This document shows, in pieces, positions 35,382-44,605 of a DNA stretch of 64,000 nt. This DNA is from Flavobacterium sp. LMO8 (lineage in GTDB: Bacteria > Bacteroidota > Bacteroidia > Flavobacteriales > Flavobacteriaceae), in the NCBI RefSeq assembly GCF_009495755.1, contig NZ_WIBJ01000031.1:139790-203789 (forward strand). The letters are read 5' to 3'. The notes under the pieces are model-generated. The model was not told where the DNA came from, ran no database searches, and saw nothing but the letters and a program-made list of their open reading frames with translations. Position numbers and translations under genes: made by a program. The stretch's first letter is position 1, and each line of letters starts with the position of its first letter.

Positions 35382-35873
35382 ATGAAACTTTATTATTTTG
35401 TTTTTTTAGTAATAGTTAGTTGTGCATCCCATCAAACTAATGGTGTTCAAAAAGAAACTGTTAACACTCTTTTAGATAATTGGCATAAAGCGGCTGCAGA
35501 AGCAAATTTTAATAATTATTTTGATGTAATGTCTAGTGAGTCTATTTTCATTGGTACAGATGCGAATGAAAATTGGAATAAAAAAGAGTTTCAAGCTTTT
35601 GCAAAACCCTATTTTGATAAAGGGAAAGCATGGAATTTTACAGCTATTGAACGTAATATTTATTTTAGTTCTGATGGTAAAACAGCTTGGTTTGACGAAT
35701 TGTTAAATACACAAATGAAAATATGCAGAGGTTCTGGAGTTGTAATACAAGAAAATGGACAATGGAAAGTTAAACATTATGTGCTTTCGATGACCGTGCC
35801 AAATGATAATGTAGACGAAGTGGTCAAAATAAAATCAATAATAGAAGATAAAATTCTTTCTGTAAAGCAGTAA
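35382..35873 (+). CDS. NTF2-like (SnoaL-type) lipoprotein
   Basis: 163-residue lipoprotein; lipobox VSCAS with Cys14. The mature part has the shape of the NTF2/SnoaL cone fold: helix LDNWHKAAAEANFNNYFDVMSSESIFIGTDANENWNKKEFQAFAKPYF followed by paired strands with IYFSSDGKTAWFDELLNT and GSGVVIQENGQWKVKHYVLSM. Similar proteins are frequent in Bacteroidota and lack an assigned function; the cavity often binds a small ligand. It ends at a clear terminator (35895-35926). Confidence 0.78.
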   Translation: MKLYYFVFLVIVSCASHQTNGVQKETVNTLLDNWHKAAAEANFNNYFDVMSSESIFIGTDANENWNKKEFQAFAKPYFDKGKAWNFTAIERNIYFSSDGKTAWFDELLNTQMKICRGSGVVIQENGQWKVKHYVLSMTVPNDNVDEVVKIKSIIEDKILSVKQ

Positions 35874-35894
35874 GAATTATTAAAAATAGTATTC

Positions 35895-35926
35895 AATCCC
35901 AAGATAATTTGTCTTGGGATTTTTTA
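35895..35926 (+). terminator. Terminator of NTF2-like gene
   Basis: Perfect 10-base arms AATCCCAAGA (35895-35904) and TCTTGGGATT (35912-35921), then a T run. Confidence 0.85.
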
Positions 35927-35956
35927 TGTCCAAATGTTAAAAATTCATTTTTTTTC

Positions 35957-36016
35957 TGTTTGAGAAAACCAAGGTGATGTAGTTCTCGTAAATGCAACTA
36001 AACAAAATCTCAAACA
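35957..36016 (+). promoter_or_regulatory. Long-range inverted repeat before HMA-like gene
   Basis: TGTTTGAGA (35957-35965) and TCTCAAACA (36008-36016) are perfect 9-base complements 42 bases apart; the right arm ends 2 bases before ATG 36019. In RNA it could form a stem next to the start codon. Function is speculative. Confidence 0.3.
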
Positions 36017-36018
36017 AA

Positions 36019-36456
36019 ATGAAAATTAATAAAAAAGTCAAAATTGCGGTAGGAAGTATTTTTCTTATTTTTTTTCTACTTTTTTTAGTCTTAGTGGTTC
36101 ATATTGCTACTGCTAAACCAGTATATATTGATAATGCATCACTTCAAATAAGTAGAATTGATTTTAAAGAACCATTAGATTCACTTAAGGCAAAAGAGAT
36201 TCATCGGAATTTAAAGAAAATACCAGGTGTAAAAACAGATAGAATTAATATTGAAACTGGTGCTTTGGTTTTTTTTCATGATATAAAAATTGCCGATTCC
36301 AAAACTATTTATGATAAATTAATGACAATGGGCAATTATAAAGCTGAACGCTATATTGTTTCAAATGAACTTGCTTCAAAAAAAGTATGTCCAGTTATGA
36401 ACGAAGACAGTTTTAGTTATAAGTTTTCAAGAGGCATTCAACGAATTTTTAATTAA
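36019..36456 (+). CDS. Membrane-anchored HMA-like protein lacking CxxC
   Basis: 145 residues from ATG 36019 (nine codons inside the longest frame). One membrane anchor (about 8-28) is followed by a beta-alpha-beta-beta-alpha-beta domain (about 38-120) shaped like a heavy-metal-associated domain: LQISRIDFKEPLDSLKAKEI, IPGVKTDRINIETGALVFF, and YDKLMTMGNYKAERYIVS. The usual CxxC metal site of the first loop is absent; the only cysteine is in VCPVMNEDS after the domain. It lies 18 bases upstream of a lipidated truncated globin and is surely cotranscribed. Function unknown; a metal, haem or partner-binding role is inference. Confidence 0.65.
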   Translation: MKINKKVKIAVGSIFLIFFLLFLVLVVHIATAKPVYIDNASLQISRIDFKEPLDSLKAKEIHRNLKKIPGVKTDRINIETGALVFFHDIKIADSKTIYDKLMTMGNYKAERYIVSNELASKKVCPVMNEDSFSYKFSRGIQRIFN

Positions 36457-36474
36457 TTTCCAAATACTATTACT

Positions 36475-37059
36475 ATGAAAAATTTTTCAAAATTAGCCTT
36501 ATTGGATTTGTTTATTGCATCGGGAGCATTTGTAACTTCATGTAACGATGACAATGATGATAGAGTTGCAGAACCAGCATCTTTGTATGCTAAATTAGGA
36601 GGAACAACAATGGTAGCTGATCCAAACAATCCTAGTCAAATGATTGAGCAAGGGCGTTTAAGTTATCGTTCGGTTGTAGATTCTACAATTACTTTAATTG
36701 TGTCTGATGTTTTAGATGGATCTGAAGGTAATTTAGGAGAACATTTTGCACCAGTTCTTTCAGAAGCATTGAGTGGCAATTCAACAAATGTAGCTATTTT
36801 AAGTAAAAATCTTACCGATTTCTTTTCAGCAAATACAGGAGGTGGCGCTACAAATACCTATACAGGTTTAAGAATGGGAGCAGCGCATGATCCAGCTCAA
36901 AACCCTAGAATGGGTAAAAAAGCTAACGATGCAGATTATGATAAATTTATTGGATATGTAGGCACAGCAGCCGGATTAAATGGGGTAACAGACCCTGAAT
37001 TAATTGGAGAGGTTGTTGCTGTATTAGAATCATTGAGAGCTCCTATCGTTCAGGAGTAA
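36475..37059 (+). CDS. Lipoprotein truncated haemoglobin (group 1-like)
   Basis: 194 residues with a lipobox, FVTSC (Cys23), and an acidic stretch after it. From residue 36 the chain follows group-1 truncated globins: SLYAKLGGTTMV start, HFAPVLSEALSG near the CD region, FFSANTGGGATNTYTG, then GLRMGAAH with His138 as the likely proximal haem ligand, DADYDKFIGYVGTAAGL and the final LIGEVVAVLESLRAPIV. The usual short BC loop is lengthened (about 48-62). A globin fixed to a membrane face is uncommon. It is cotranscribed with the HMA-like gene and ends at a strong terminator. Haem binding is predicted, not shown. Confidence 0.78.
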   Translation: MKNFSKLALLDLFIASGAFVTSCNDDNDDRVAEPASLYAKLGGTTMVADPNNPSQMIEQGRLSYRSVVDSTITLIVSDVLDGSEGNLGEHFAPVLSEALSGNSTNVAILSKNLTDFFSANTGGGATNTYTGLRMGAAHDPAQNPRMGKKANDADYDKFIGYVGTAAGLNGVTDPELIGEVVAVLESLRAPIVQE

Positions 37060-37080
37060 GTTTGTTTTTTGTTTTAATGG

Positions 37081-37110
37081 AAAACGCCCCGAGAAATCGA
37101 GGCGTTTTTT
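37081..37110. terminator. Terminator between globin gene and threonine dehydrogenase gene
   Basis: AAAACGCCCCGA (37081-37092), loop GAAA, TCGAGGCGTTTT (37097-37108), one mismatch. A run on the left and T run on the right let it act both ways between convergent genes. Confidence 0.85.
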
Positions 37111-38066
37111 TATTTATTATAAATGTGTTCTTTTAAATTTTTGAACATATCTACTGTCATATTTTCTAAATCGAAATCGTTTTTCCAACCCCAATCTACT
37201 CTTGCTGAAGTATCATCTATACTTGCTGGCCAACTATCCGCAATTTTCTGACGGAAATCAGGTTCGTAACGTAACTCGAAATTAGGATAGTGTTTTTTAA
37301 TTTCATCCCCTATTTGTTTTGGTGTAAAACTCATCGCAGCTAAATTATAAGATGAACGAATTTTAATTTGTTCCGCTGGAGCTTGCATAATTGCTATAGT
37401 AGCTTTGATTGCATCATCCATGTACATCATTGGTAATTCTGAATTTTCAGATAAAAAACTAGTGAATTTTCCATCAATAATGGCTTTGTGATAAATGTCT
37501 ACTGCGTAATCTGTTGTTCCGCCGCCTGCTTCGGTACTCCAACTAATTAAACCAGGATAACGAATACTTCTTACATCAACTCCATATTGATTATGATAAT
37601 ATTCACACCATCTTTCACCAGTTTGTTTTGATATTCCATAAACTGTTGATGGTTCCATTATAGTGTATTGAGGCGTGTTTTTTCTTGGAGTAGTTGGTCC
37701 AAAAACCGCTATACTCGATGGCCAAAATATCTTTTTAATTTTCCCTGCTTTGGCTAAATTTAAAACATGAAATAACGAATTCATATTCAAATCCCAAGCA
37801 AAAGCCGGATTTTTCTCAGCAGTAGCAGAAAGTAAAGCTGCCATTAAATAAACATCAGTTATTTGATATTGTTCAATTAAATGCTCAATTTGATTGTAAT
37901 CTAAAGCATTAACAACTTCAAAAATGCCATTGTTTACTACATCGTTGTTTAATTTTCGTATATCAGATGCAATTACATTATTAACGCCATAAGTAGTTCT
38001 AAGTTTAGCTGTAAGTTCGGTGCCAATTTGACCACATGCACCTATGATTAAAATTTTTGTTTCCAT
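37110..38066 (-). CDS. SDR-type L-threonine 3-dehydrogenase / NAD-dependent epimerase
   Basis: Cytoplasmic extended short-chain dehydrogenase of 318 residues. Start set at ATG 38066 (METKILIIGACGQIG) because a minus-strand -7 element lies at 38088-38095, over the longer frame's start. GACGQIG is the NAD-binding GxxGxxG; WPSSIAVFGPTTPR carries the catalytic Ser; YGISKQTGE gives the Tyr-x-x-x-Lys pair. YLMAALLSATAEKNPAFAW and SIRYPGLISW are typical of bacterial L-threonine dehydrogenases of the UDP-galactose-epimerase-like type, which yield 2-amino-3-ketobutyrate. The kbl partner is not in this window. Confidence 0.88.
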   Translation of the reverse strand: METKILIIGACGQIGTELTAKLRTTYGVNNVIASDIRKLNNDVVNNGIFEVVNALDYNQIEHLIEQYQITDVYLMAALLSATAEKNPAFAWDLNMNSLFHVLNLAKAGKIKKIFWPSSIAVFGPTTPRKNTPQYTIMEPSTVYGISKQTGERWCEYYHNQYGVDVRSIRYPGLISWSTEAGGGTTDYAVDIYHKAIIDGKFTSFLSENSELPMMYMDDAIKATIAIMQAPAEQIKIRSSYNLAAMSFTPKQIGDEIKKHYPNFELRYEPDFRQKIADSWPASIDDTSARVDWGWKNDFDLENMTVDMFKNLKEHIYNK

Positions 38067-38087
38067 TTGGTTGTGTAATAGTGGTAA

Positions 38088-38095
38088 CAAATATA
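38088..38095 (-). promoter_or_regulatory. -7 element of threonine dehydrogenase gene
   Basis: Reverse strand reads TATATTTG, 21 bases before ATG 38066; supports the shorter start. Confidence 0.5.
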
Positions 38096-38262
38096 ATATT
38101 TAGTAGTAATTTTTTTGACGAAATTTTGTGAAATTTTTACAAAATATAGGCTTATTTTAGATATTTAATAAATTAACAACTTTATAATGATTATTCTTAA
38201 TTGATTAACTAAAAGTGTGTTAAGATTTTATAAGAAAAAACAGTTAGTTAATTAAACATTTG

Positions 38263-38270
38263 TACCTTTG
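38263..38270 (+). promoter_or_regulatory. -7 element of lipoprotein/T9SS cargo pair
   Basis: TACCTTTG, 17 bases before ATG 38288. TTA rather than TTG lies at the -33 spacing. Confidence 0.45.
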
Positions 38271-38287
38271 TATATTAAATTTATATA

Positions 38288-38893
38288 ATGAAAGTTTGTA
38301 TTTATACTCTATTATTTATAGTATTTACACTATTTGCTTGTGAAACTGAAAATCAACAATTAGAAGCTCAAAAAGTAGCTCAAAGGAATGAGGCAGTTTT
38401 TAAGAATATTTCTAAAATGTGGCAGTTTCATTTTCCAAGCCCTAGACCAGAAGTTAATGCTACTTTGAATAAATGGAATGAATGGAGACAGTTTGAAATT
38501 GAAATGTTACAGAAACCTCAGTCTACATTAACTGCTTTTCAAATGAAGGCGAAGAATTTGTCTTCGAAAGCAGATACATTGGCTTTATCAATTCCAATCG
38601 AATATAATAAGCCACAAATATTAAGTAGAATAACAACGCTGAATACGAAATTAAAATCGTTAGAGACATTTATAAATTTAAGGGTAATTCCCGAACAAAG
38701 AATTGCAAAACTAATTCCCGAAATTAATGAAGAAATTAAGGGATTGTATAACCAATGGGATGAAATTATTATTAAGAAAGCCATTCCAAAAGAAATTGGT
38801 GAAGAATTAATGTTACAAGCATTAGATACAACTAGAAACGCAAAAGGCGTTAACTTTGATGAATTAGAAAAGAAAGAAATTAAAAAAAATTAA
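38288..38893 (+). CDS. Lipoprotein of unknown function
   Basis: 201 residues; signal with lipobox LFACE (Cys18). The rest is mostly helical and charged (KMWQFHFPSPRPEVNATLNK, then a K/E/L-rich helical bundle) without a motif I recognise. It is followed after 3 bases by a T9SS-type surface protein gene, so the two are one operon and may work together at the outer surface; this is inferred from position only. Confidence 0.7.
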   Translation: MKVCIYTLLFIVFTLFACETENQQLEAQKVAQRNEAVFKNISKMWQFHFPSPRPEVNATLNKWNEWRQFEIEMLQKPQSTLTAFQMKAKNLSSKADTLALSIPIEYNKPQILSRITTLNTKLKSLETFINLRVIPEQRIAKLIPEINEEIKGLYNQWDEIIIKKAIPKEIGEELMLQALDTTRNAKGVNFDELEKKEIKKN

Positions 38894-38896
38894 GCT

Positions 38897-40948
38897 ATGA
38901 AATTAAAATTACTTTTAAGTTTTATTTTGTTTAACAGTCTAGTTGTTGGACAAAATATAATGACTAATCTTTCCGATTGGACAGCAGGTGGAAATGTTAC
39001 AACTTTAGCTGTTAATGCTGGAGTTTTAGAAATTACCCCTAATGGTGGGAATTTCCCAACAATAAATTATCCAATATCAGTTGATGGAATGACTTATAAA
39101 TACGTGAGGGTATTAGTAAGAAATAGCTCATCTTATGATCAAATTAGATTTAGAGATGCAACTCCTACTGCTATTGCAACTCCTACTTCATCAATTTTAT
39201 TTGGACAATCTGTCGCTGACGGATTTACCAATTACTATATTGATTTAACGGCTTTTGCTGCTTGGAGTGATCCTTCTGAAACACAAGGACAAATTCGTTT
39301 TTCATCAACTACAACTGGAAACACTAGTTTAATAGAAATTAAAGAAATTGAATTTTTTGGAGATTCAGCAGTTACAGTTTGGAATGGGTCAACTTGGTCA
39401 AATGGAACTCCAGACGCTACTAAAACAGCAATTATAGCTTCAGGAACCTTAAATCTTACAGCTAACACTAATATGTATAGAGCAGTTGTTTATAATGGCT
39501 CTAATTTAATAGTTACTTCCGGAAATACATTAACTTTAGAAAAAGAACTATCGTGTATTGGAACAGGTTCAGCTGCATTTAGAGTTAATTCTAGTTTACT
39601 TCAAAATGACGTAAATGTAGTTAATACTGCAATTACGTATAGAAGGAATAGTACCATGAAACAATTTGACTATACCTATTGGTCATCTCCTGTTAAAAAT
39701 CAAGTATTAAATTTATTTTCTCCTTTAACATTAGGGGACAAATTTTTTAGTTTTAACGCAGATCCAGTAGTAAATAATTGGGTATTAGAAAATCAAAATA
39801 ACGTTATGGATTCGGGTTATGGATATGCTATTAGAGCTCCACAAGGTTATACTACTACACCTCAAACATTTAGTGGAGATTTTATTGGTGTTCCAAATAA
39901 TGGAGATGTCACTGTAAATGTTTATGCAACTACTGTTGGTAATTATAATCTATTAGGAAATCCATACCCTTCAGCAATTAGAGTGTCAAATTTGATAGCT
40001 GGCTCTTCAATAACAACGGTCTATTATTGGACACATATAACAGCCGTAACTTCAAATCTCTATACTGCTAATGATTATGCGGTTAGAACAAGTGTTGCTG
40101 GAACCGCAGCTATTTCTGGCGGATCTGCACCTTCAAACAATATGGCAGCGGGTCAAGGTTTTTTTGCAACAAGTACCGCAACCGGCCCTGTAACTTTTAC
40201 AAATGCAATGAGAGTCCTAGGAAGTAATGCAGGATTTTTTAGAAATGAAAATGATGTTAACGCTGAGGAAGACGATAATTTACTACGCTTAGATGTTACA
40301 AATACTGATGGAGCATTTAAACAACAAGTTATTTTGTATTTGTCTTCTGCAACTAATGGATATGATTCTGGTATGGATGGAGATCAATTAGATGGGCAAT
40401 TTGTGAGTTTTTATTCAATTATCCCGGGTCATAATTTAGCTATTCAAGCTAAGGCATTACCTTGGGAAGTTACAGATGTTGTCCCTCTTGGATTCAAATC
40501 TACAATTGCTGCAATTACGAGTTTCGATATAACAATTTCAGAATTAGGAATATTTTTTGATGATAAAGATGTTTTTCTTGAAGATAAAGTAACAAATACA
40601 TTTCATAATTTAAAGGTGAGTCCTTATACTTTTACAAGTGATGCTGGAATTTTTAATAATCGTTTTGTAATTCATTATCAAGATATTTCACTATCAAATG
40701 ATGATTTCGCTGGAATTGAAAATTCGGTATATGTTTTCAAAGAGAATAACCAACCAAAAGTCGTTTCAACAAAGTCAAATATTGCAAGTGTAATGGTTTA
40801 TGATACACTAGGAAGAATTGTGTTTTCAAAAGATAAAGTCAACGCTTCAGAAGTTGTTCTTTCAGATTTAATAGCCAACAATCAAGCATTAATCATAAAA
40901 ACAACATTAGAAAATAACGTTACGGTTGCTAAGAAATTCATTTTTTAA
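38897..40948 (+). CDS. Large surface protein with C-terminal T9SS-type sorting domain
   Basis: 683-residue exported protein: signal peptide ending FNSLVVGQ, then a beta-rich region. Residues about 18-155 read like a jelly-roll carbohydrate-binding module (SDWTAGGNVTTLAVNAG, YKYVRVLVRNSSSYDQIRF). The middle (about 250-450) has a recurring surface-protein pattern, YWSSPVKNQVLNLFSPLTL and YNLLGNPYPSAIRVSNL, common in T9SS cargo. The C-terminus (about 610-683, VYVFKENNQPKVVSTKSNI to KKFIF) fits a T9SS sorting domain, though without the usual YPNP opening. No catalytic site is visible; adhesion or glycan binding is possible. Cotranscribed with the lipoprotein gene; terminator at 40967-41003. Confidence 0.75.
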   Translation: MKLKLLLSFILFNSLVVGQNIMTNLSDWTAGGNVTTLAVNAGVLEITPNGGNFPTINYPISVDGMTYKYVRVLVRNSSSYDQIRFRDATPTAIATPTSSILFGQSVADGFTNYYIDLTAFAAWSDPSETQGQIRFSSTTTGNTSLIEIKEIEFFGDSAVTVWNGSTWSNGTPDATKTAIIASGTLNLTANTNMYRAVVYNGSNLIVTSGNTLTLEKELSCIGTGSAAFRVNSSLLQNDVNVVNTAITYRRNSTMKQFDYTYWSSPVKNQVLNLFSPLTLGDKFFSFNADPVVNNWVLENQNNVMDSGYGYAIRAPQGYTTTPQTFSGDFIGVPNNGDVTVNVYATTVGNYNLLGNPYPSAIRVSNLIAGSSITTVYYWTHITAVTSNLYTANDYAVRTSVAGTAAISGGSAPSNNMAAGQGFFATSTATGPVTFTNAMRVLGSNAGFFRNENDVNAEEDDNLLRLDVTNTDGAFKQQVILYLSSATNGYDSGMDGDQLDGQFVSFYSIIPGHNLAIQAKALPWEVTDVVPLGFKSTIAAITSFDITISELGIFFDDKDVFLEDKVTNTFHNLKVSPYTFTSDAGIFNNRFVIHYQDISLSNDDFAGIENSVYVFKENNQPKVVSTKSNIASVMVYDTLGRIVFSKDKVNASEVVLSDLIANNQALIIKTTLENNVTVAKKFIF

Positions 40949-40966
40949 CAAACGTTTCTATAATAT

Positions 40967-41003
40967 AACCACTACTTTTCTATTGAAAACGTAGTGGTTT
41001 TTT
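40967..41003 (+). terminator. Terminator of T9SS cargo operon
   Basis: Perfect arms AACCACTAC (40967-40975) and GTAGTGGTT (40991-40999) with an inner stem TTTTC/GAAAA, then a T run. Confidence 0.85.
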
Positions 41004-41011
41004 TATTTTTG
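40983..41011 (+). promoter_or_regulatory. Promoter of mfd
   Basis: TTG (40983-40985), 18 bases, TATTTTTG (41004-41011). It is nested in the preceding terminator, the third such overlap in this window. Confidence 0.55.
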
Positions 41012-41032
41012 TAGTCAATTAAAAAATTCATT

Positions 41033-44000
41033 TTGAGCAAGTCCGACATTATATCCATTTACGATAAGTCACCAAAGATTGCCGTTTTAGAAAGTACATT
41101 CGCAGCGCGCCAAAAGTCTCAGATGACGGGTTTGGTTGGCTCGTCGTTGTCTTTTGTGGCACATTCGTTGTTTAAAAAATCCGAACTTCCTTTCCTGATT
41201 TTATTCAGCAATAAAGAAGAAGCGGCGTATTATTTAAACGATTTGGAGCAATTAATTAATGTAGAAGATGTACTTTTTTACCCAAGTTCGTACCGAAGAC
41301 CGTATCAAATTGAAGAAACCGATAATGCCAATGTTCTTTTACGAGCTGAGGTGCTAAATCGAATCAATTCACGAAAAAAACCAGCAATAATTGTTTCGTA
41401 TGCTGAAGCCATTTTTGAAAAAGTGGTTACCCGAAAAGAATTAGAGAAAAATACGTTGAAATTATCCGTGGAAGACAAATTGTCCATTGATTTTATCAAC
41501 GAAACCTTGTTTGAGTACAATTTCAAACGCGTAGATTTTGTTACCGAACCAGGCGAATTTTCCGTTCGTGGTGGAATCATCGATGTGTTTTCATTTTCCA
41601 ATGATAATCCGTACCGAATTGAATTTTTTGGTAACGAAATTGATAGTATTCGAAGTTTTGATGTTGAAACACAATTATCGATTGAAAAACTGAAAAAGAT
41701 ATCGATTATCCCAAATATTGAAAATAAATTACTAGATTCCTTCGGAATGACAAGAGAGGATTTCTTAGATTTCATCAACGAAAAAACGGTTTTAATTATT
41801 CAAAATACCGAATTATTAGGACAACAATTGGATAAATTATTCGACAAAGCCAATGAAGCTTTCGAAAAATTATCTAAGGATATTCAACATGCACCGCCAG
41901 AAGAATTATTCTTGAGTCAAAAGCAGTTTTTAAAACGTGCGCTTGATTTTTCTGTGATTGAATTGCATGCTAACGCTGTTTTTAAAACAGACAAAAAAGT
42001 CGAATTTCATATTCAACCGCAACCTTCTTTCAATAAACAATTCGATTTGTTGTTGAATAATTTGAGCGAGAATCATTTCAACGGGTACAAAAATTATTTG
42101 TGTTGTTCTAATGACAATCAGGCGAGTCGTTTTCATGATATTTTTGAAGATATTGATGAAGCCAATCACGAAAGCATTCGTAAGCAATATAAAACCATGG
42201 TATTGCCTTTGTTTGAAGGTTTTATCGATGAAGAAAATCAAATTGCGTGTTATACCGATCATCAAATTTTTGAGCGTTACCATAAGTTTTCCATCAAAAA
42301 TGGTTATTCAAAAAAGCAAACCATTACGTTAAAAGAACTGACTTCTTTGTCGGTGGGCGATTATGTAACACACATCGATCACGGAATTGGAAAGTTTGGT
42401 GGTTTACAGAAAATTCAGGTCGAAGGCAAAACGCAAGAAGCCATAAAATTGGTCTATGCCGATAACGATATTGTGTATGTGAGCATTCATTCGCTACACA
42501 AAATCTCAAAATACAATGGGAAAGATGGTGCACCACCTAAGATTTACAAATTAGGAAGCAACGCTTGGAAAACCCTAAAACAAAAAACAAAAGCACGTGT
42601 AAAACACATTGCGTTCAACTTAATTCAGTTGTATGCGAAGCGAAGATTAGACAAAGGTTTTCAGTTTTCACCCGATAGTTATTTGCAAAAAGAATTAGAA
42701 AGTTCGTTCATTTACGAAGATACGCCCGACCAAATTACCGCAACAGCCGATGTAAAAGCCGATATGGAAAATGAACGTCCGATGGACCGATTAGTCTGTG
42801 GTGATGTTGGTTTCGGAAAGACTGAAGTTGCGATTCGTGCAGCTTTTAAAGCCGTGGATAACGGAAAGCAAGTCGCCGTTTTAGTGCCAACAACTATTTT
42901 AGCGTATCAACATTACCGAACATTTTCGGAACGTTTGAAAGATATGCCGGTTACCGTAAGTTATGTGAACCGATTTAGAACGGCGAAACAAAAAGCCGAT
43001 ACGCTTCAAAAATTGCAAGAAGGAAAAGTGGATATTTTGATTGGAACACATCAATTAGTGAATAAAAATGTAGTGTTTAAAGATTTAGGTTTGTTGATTA
43101 TCGACGAAGAACAAAAGTTCGGAGTAAATGTAAAAGACAAATTAAAAACTATCGCTACTAATGTCGATACCTTGACGTTAACTGCCACTCCGATTCCGAG
43201 AACGTTGCAGTTTTCGTTGATGGCGGCTCGAGATTTATCAGTAATTACAACGCCTCCACCAAATCGTTATCCAATTGAAACGCACGTGATTCGTTTTAAC
43301 GAAGAAGCCATTCGTGATGCGATTTCGTATGAAATTCAGCGTGGTGGTCAAGTGTTTTTCATCAATAACCGAATTGAAAACATCAAAGAAGTAGCCGGAA
43401 TGATTCAGCGCTTGGTGCCAGGAGCAAAAGTGGGTATCGGTCACGGTCAAATGGATGGAAAAAAATTAGAAGAATTGATGTTGGCTTTCATGGAAGGCGA
43501 ATTTGACGTTTTGGTCGCAACCACCATTATCGAAAGCGGTTTAGATGTACCAAATGCGAACACGATTTTCATCAATAACGCCAATAATTTCGGATTGTCT
43601 GATTTGCACCAAATGCGTGGTCGAGTGGGAAGAAGTAATAAAAAAGCGTTTTGTTATTTCATTACGCCACCGTATTCGATGATGACGGGTGAAGCGCAAA
43701 AGCGTATTACAGCTTTGGAACAATTTAGCGAATTAGGAAGTGGTTTCAATATTGCGATGAAGGATTTGGAAATTCGTGGTGCGGGCGATTTATTAGGTGG
43801 TGAACAAAGTGGTTTTATCAATGAAATTGGCTTTGATACCTACCAAAAAATCATGAACGAAGCCATTGACGAACTGAAAGAAAACGAATTCAAAGATTTG
43901 TACCAAGAGGAAAACGACATCGAAACCAAAGAATTTGTCAAGGACATTCAAATTGATACCGATTTTGAATTGCTGTTCCCAGATGAATACATCAACAACA

Positions 44001-44395
44001 TTACCGAACGTTTGAATTTATACAACGAGTTGAGCCAAATTAAAGACGAAGCTACGTTGCAACAATTTGAACAAAAATTAATTGACCGCTTTGGCGTCTT
44101 ACCAAAACCAGCAATTGCCTTACTAAATAGCGTGCGCATCAAATGGAAAGCCACCGCCATGGGAATTGAACGTTTGATGATGAAACAAGGCAAAATGATT
44201 GGTTATTTCATTGGCGACCAACAAAGTGATTTCTACCAAAGTAATCGTTTTATGAAAGTGCTACAATTTGCCCAACGCAACGGTAATGTTTGTAAAATAA
44301 AAGAAAAAGAAACCAAAAACGGCTTACGTTTATTGCTGACTTTTGATAACGTGAAATCAGTGAACAAGGCGTTGGAGTTGTTGGAGGGGATTTAG
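41033..44395 (+). CDS. mfd: Transcription-repair coupling factor
   Basis: 1120-residue ATPase that removes RNA polymerase stalled at DNA damage and recruits UvrA. UvrB-like N-terminal modules (about 1-330) are followed by the RNA-polymerase-interaction domain (VGDYVTHIDHGIGKFGGLQKI), the RecG-like translocase with Walker A GDVGFGKTEVA, the helicase box IIDEEQKFGV, TATPIPRTLQFS, and QMRGRVGRS, and the C-terminal TRCF domain. The start is a TTG: no ATG precedes residue 31, and the N-terminus from TTG matches the family. Own promoter; stands alone. Confidence 0.96.
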   Translation: MSKSDIISIYDKSPKIAVLESTFAARQKSQMTGLVGSSLSFVAHSLFKKSELPFLILFSNKEEAAYYLNDLEQLINVEDVLFYPSSYRRPYQIEETDNANVLLRAEVLNRINSRKKPAIIVSYAEAIFEKVVTRKELEKNTLKLSVEDKLSIDFINETLFEYNFKRVDFVTEPGEFSVRGGIIDVFSFSNDNPYRIEFFGNEIDSIRSFDVETQLSIEKLKKISIIPNIENKLLDSFGMTREDFLDFINEKTVLIIQNTELLGQQLDKLFDKANEAFEKLSKDIQHAPPEELFLSQKQFLKRALDFSVIELHANAVFKTDKKVEFHIQPQPSFNKQFDLLLNNLSENHFNGYKNYLCCSNDNQASRFHDIFEDIDEANHESIRKQYKTMVLPLFEGFIDEENQIACYTDHQIFERYHKFSIKNGYSKKQTITLKELTSLSVGDYVTHIDHGIGKFGGLQKIQVEGKTQEAIKLVYADNDIVYVSIHSLHKISKYNGKDGAPPKIYKLGSNAWKTLKQKTKARVKHIAFNLIQLYAKRRLDKGFQFSPDSYLQKELESSFIYEDTPDQITATADVKADMENERPMDRLVCGDVGFGKTEVAIRAAFKAVDNGKQVAVLVPTTILAYQHYRTFSERLKDMPVTVSYVNRFRTAKQKADTLQKLQEGKVDILIGTHQLVNKNVVFKDLGLLIIDEEQKFGVNVKDKLKTIATNVDTLTLTATPIPRTLQFSLMAARDLSVITTPPPNRYPIETHVIRFNEEAIRDAISYEIQRGGQVFFINNRIENIKEVAGMIQRLVPGAKVGIGHGQMDGKKLEELMLAFMEGEFDVLVATTIIESGLDVPNANTIFINNANNFGLSDLHQMRGRVGRSNKKAFCYFITPPYSMMTGEAQKRITALEQFSELGSGFNIAMKDLEIRGAGDLLGGEQSGFINEIGFDTYQKIMNEAIDELKENEFKDLYQEENDIETKEFVKDIQIDTDFELLFPDEYINNITERLNLYNELSQIKDEATLQQFEQKLIDRFGVLPKPAIALLNSVRIKWKATAMGIERLMMKQGKMIGYFIGDQQSDFYQSNRFMKVLQFAQRNGNVCKIKEKETKNGLRLLLTFDNVKSVNKALELLEGI

Positions 44396-44405
44396 TGGTT
44401 GAGTC

Positions 44406-44424
44406 TTCTGAACTTGTTTCAGAA
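44406..44424 (+). terminator. Possible hairpin after mfd
   Basis: TTCTGAA, CTTGT, TTCAGAA shortly after the mfd stop. There is no T run, so termination is doubtful. Confidence 0.3.
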
Positions 44425-44556
44425 TCTAAAGAAATGTTTAAATGATTTATTTAGTTTGATTGATGGAGATTGTGGGTATTGAATGAAATTCCATGCTATC
44501 GAAAAAAATTAGTTGGCAATTTTTAAGTTTGTAAATTCAAAAGTTACATTTGATAG

Positions 44557-44584
44557 TTGAATCAAGCTTTATTTTCTATATTTG
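44557..44584 (+). promoter_or_regulatory. Promoter of the frameshifted gene
   Basis: TTG (44557-44559), 17 bases, TATATTTG (44577-44584); 21 bases before ATG 44606. An intact promoter before a broken gene suggests recent damage. Confidence 0.55.
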
Positions 44585-44605
44585 TTACAATTAAAATTTA
44601 GAAAA

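Noticed and set aside
41305..41778. 157-codon minus-strand frame within mfd
   Set aside because: Antisense shadow of a well-conserved gene.
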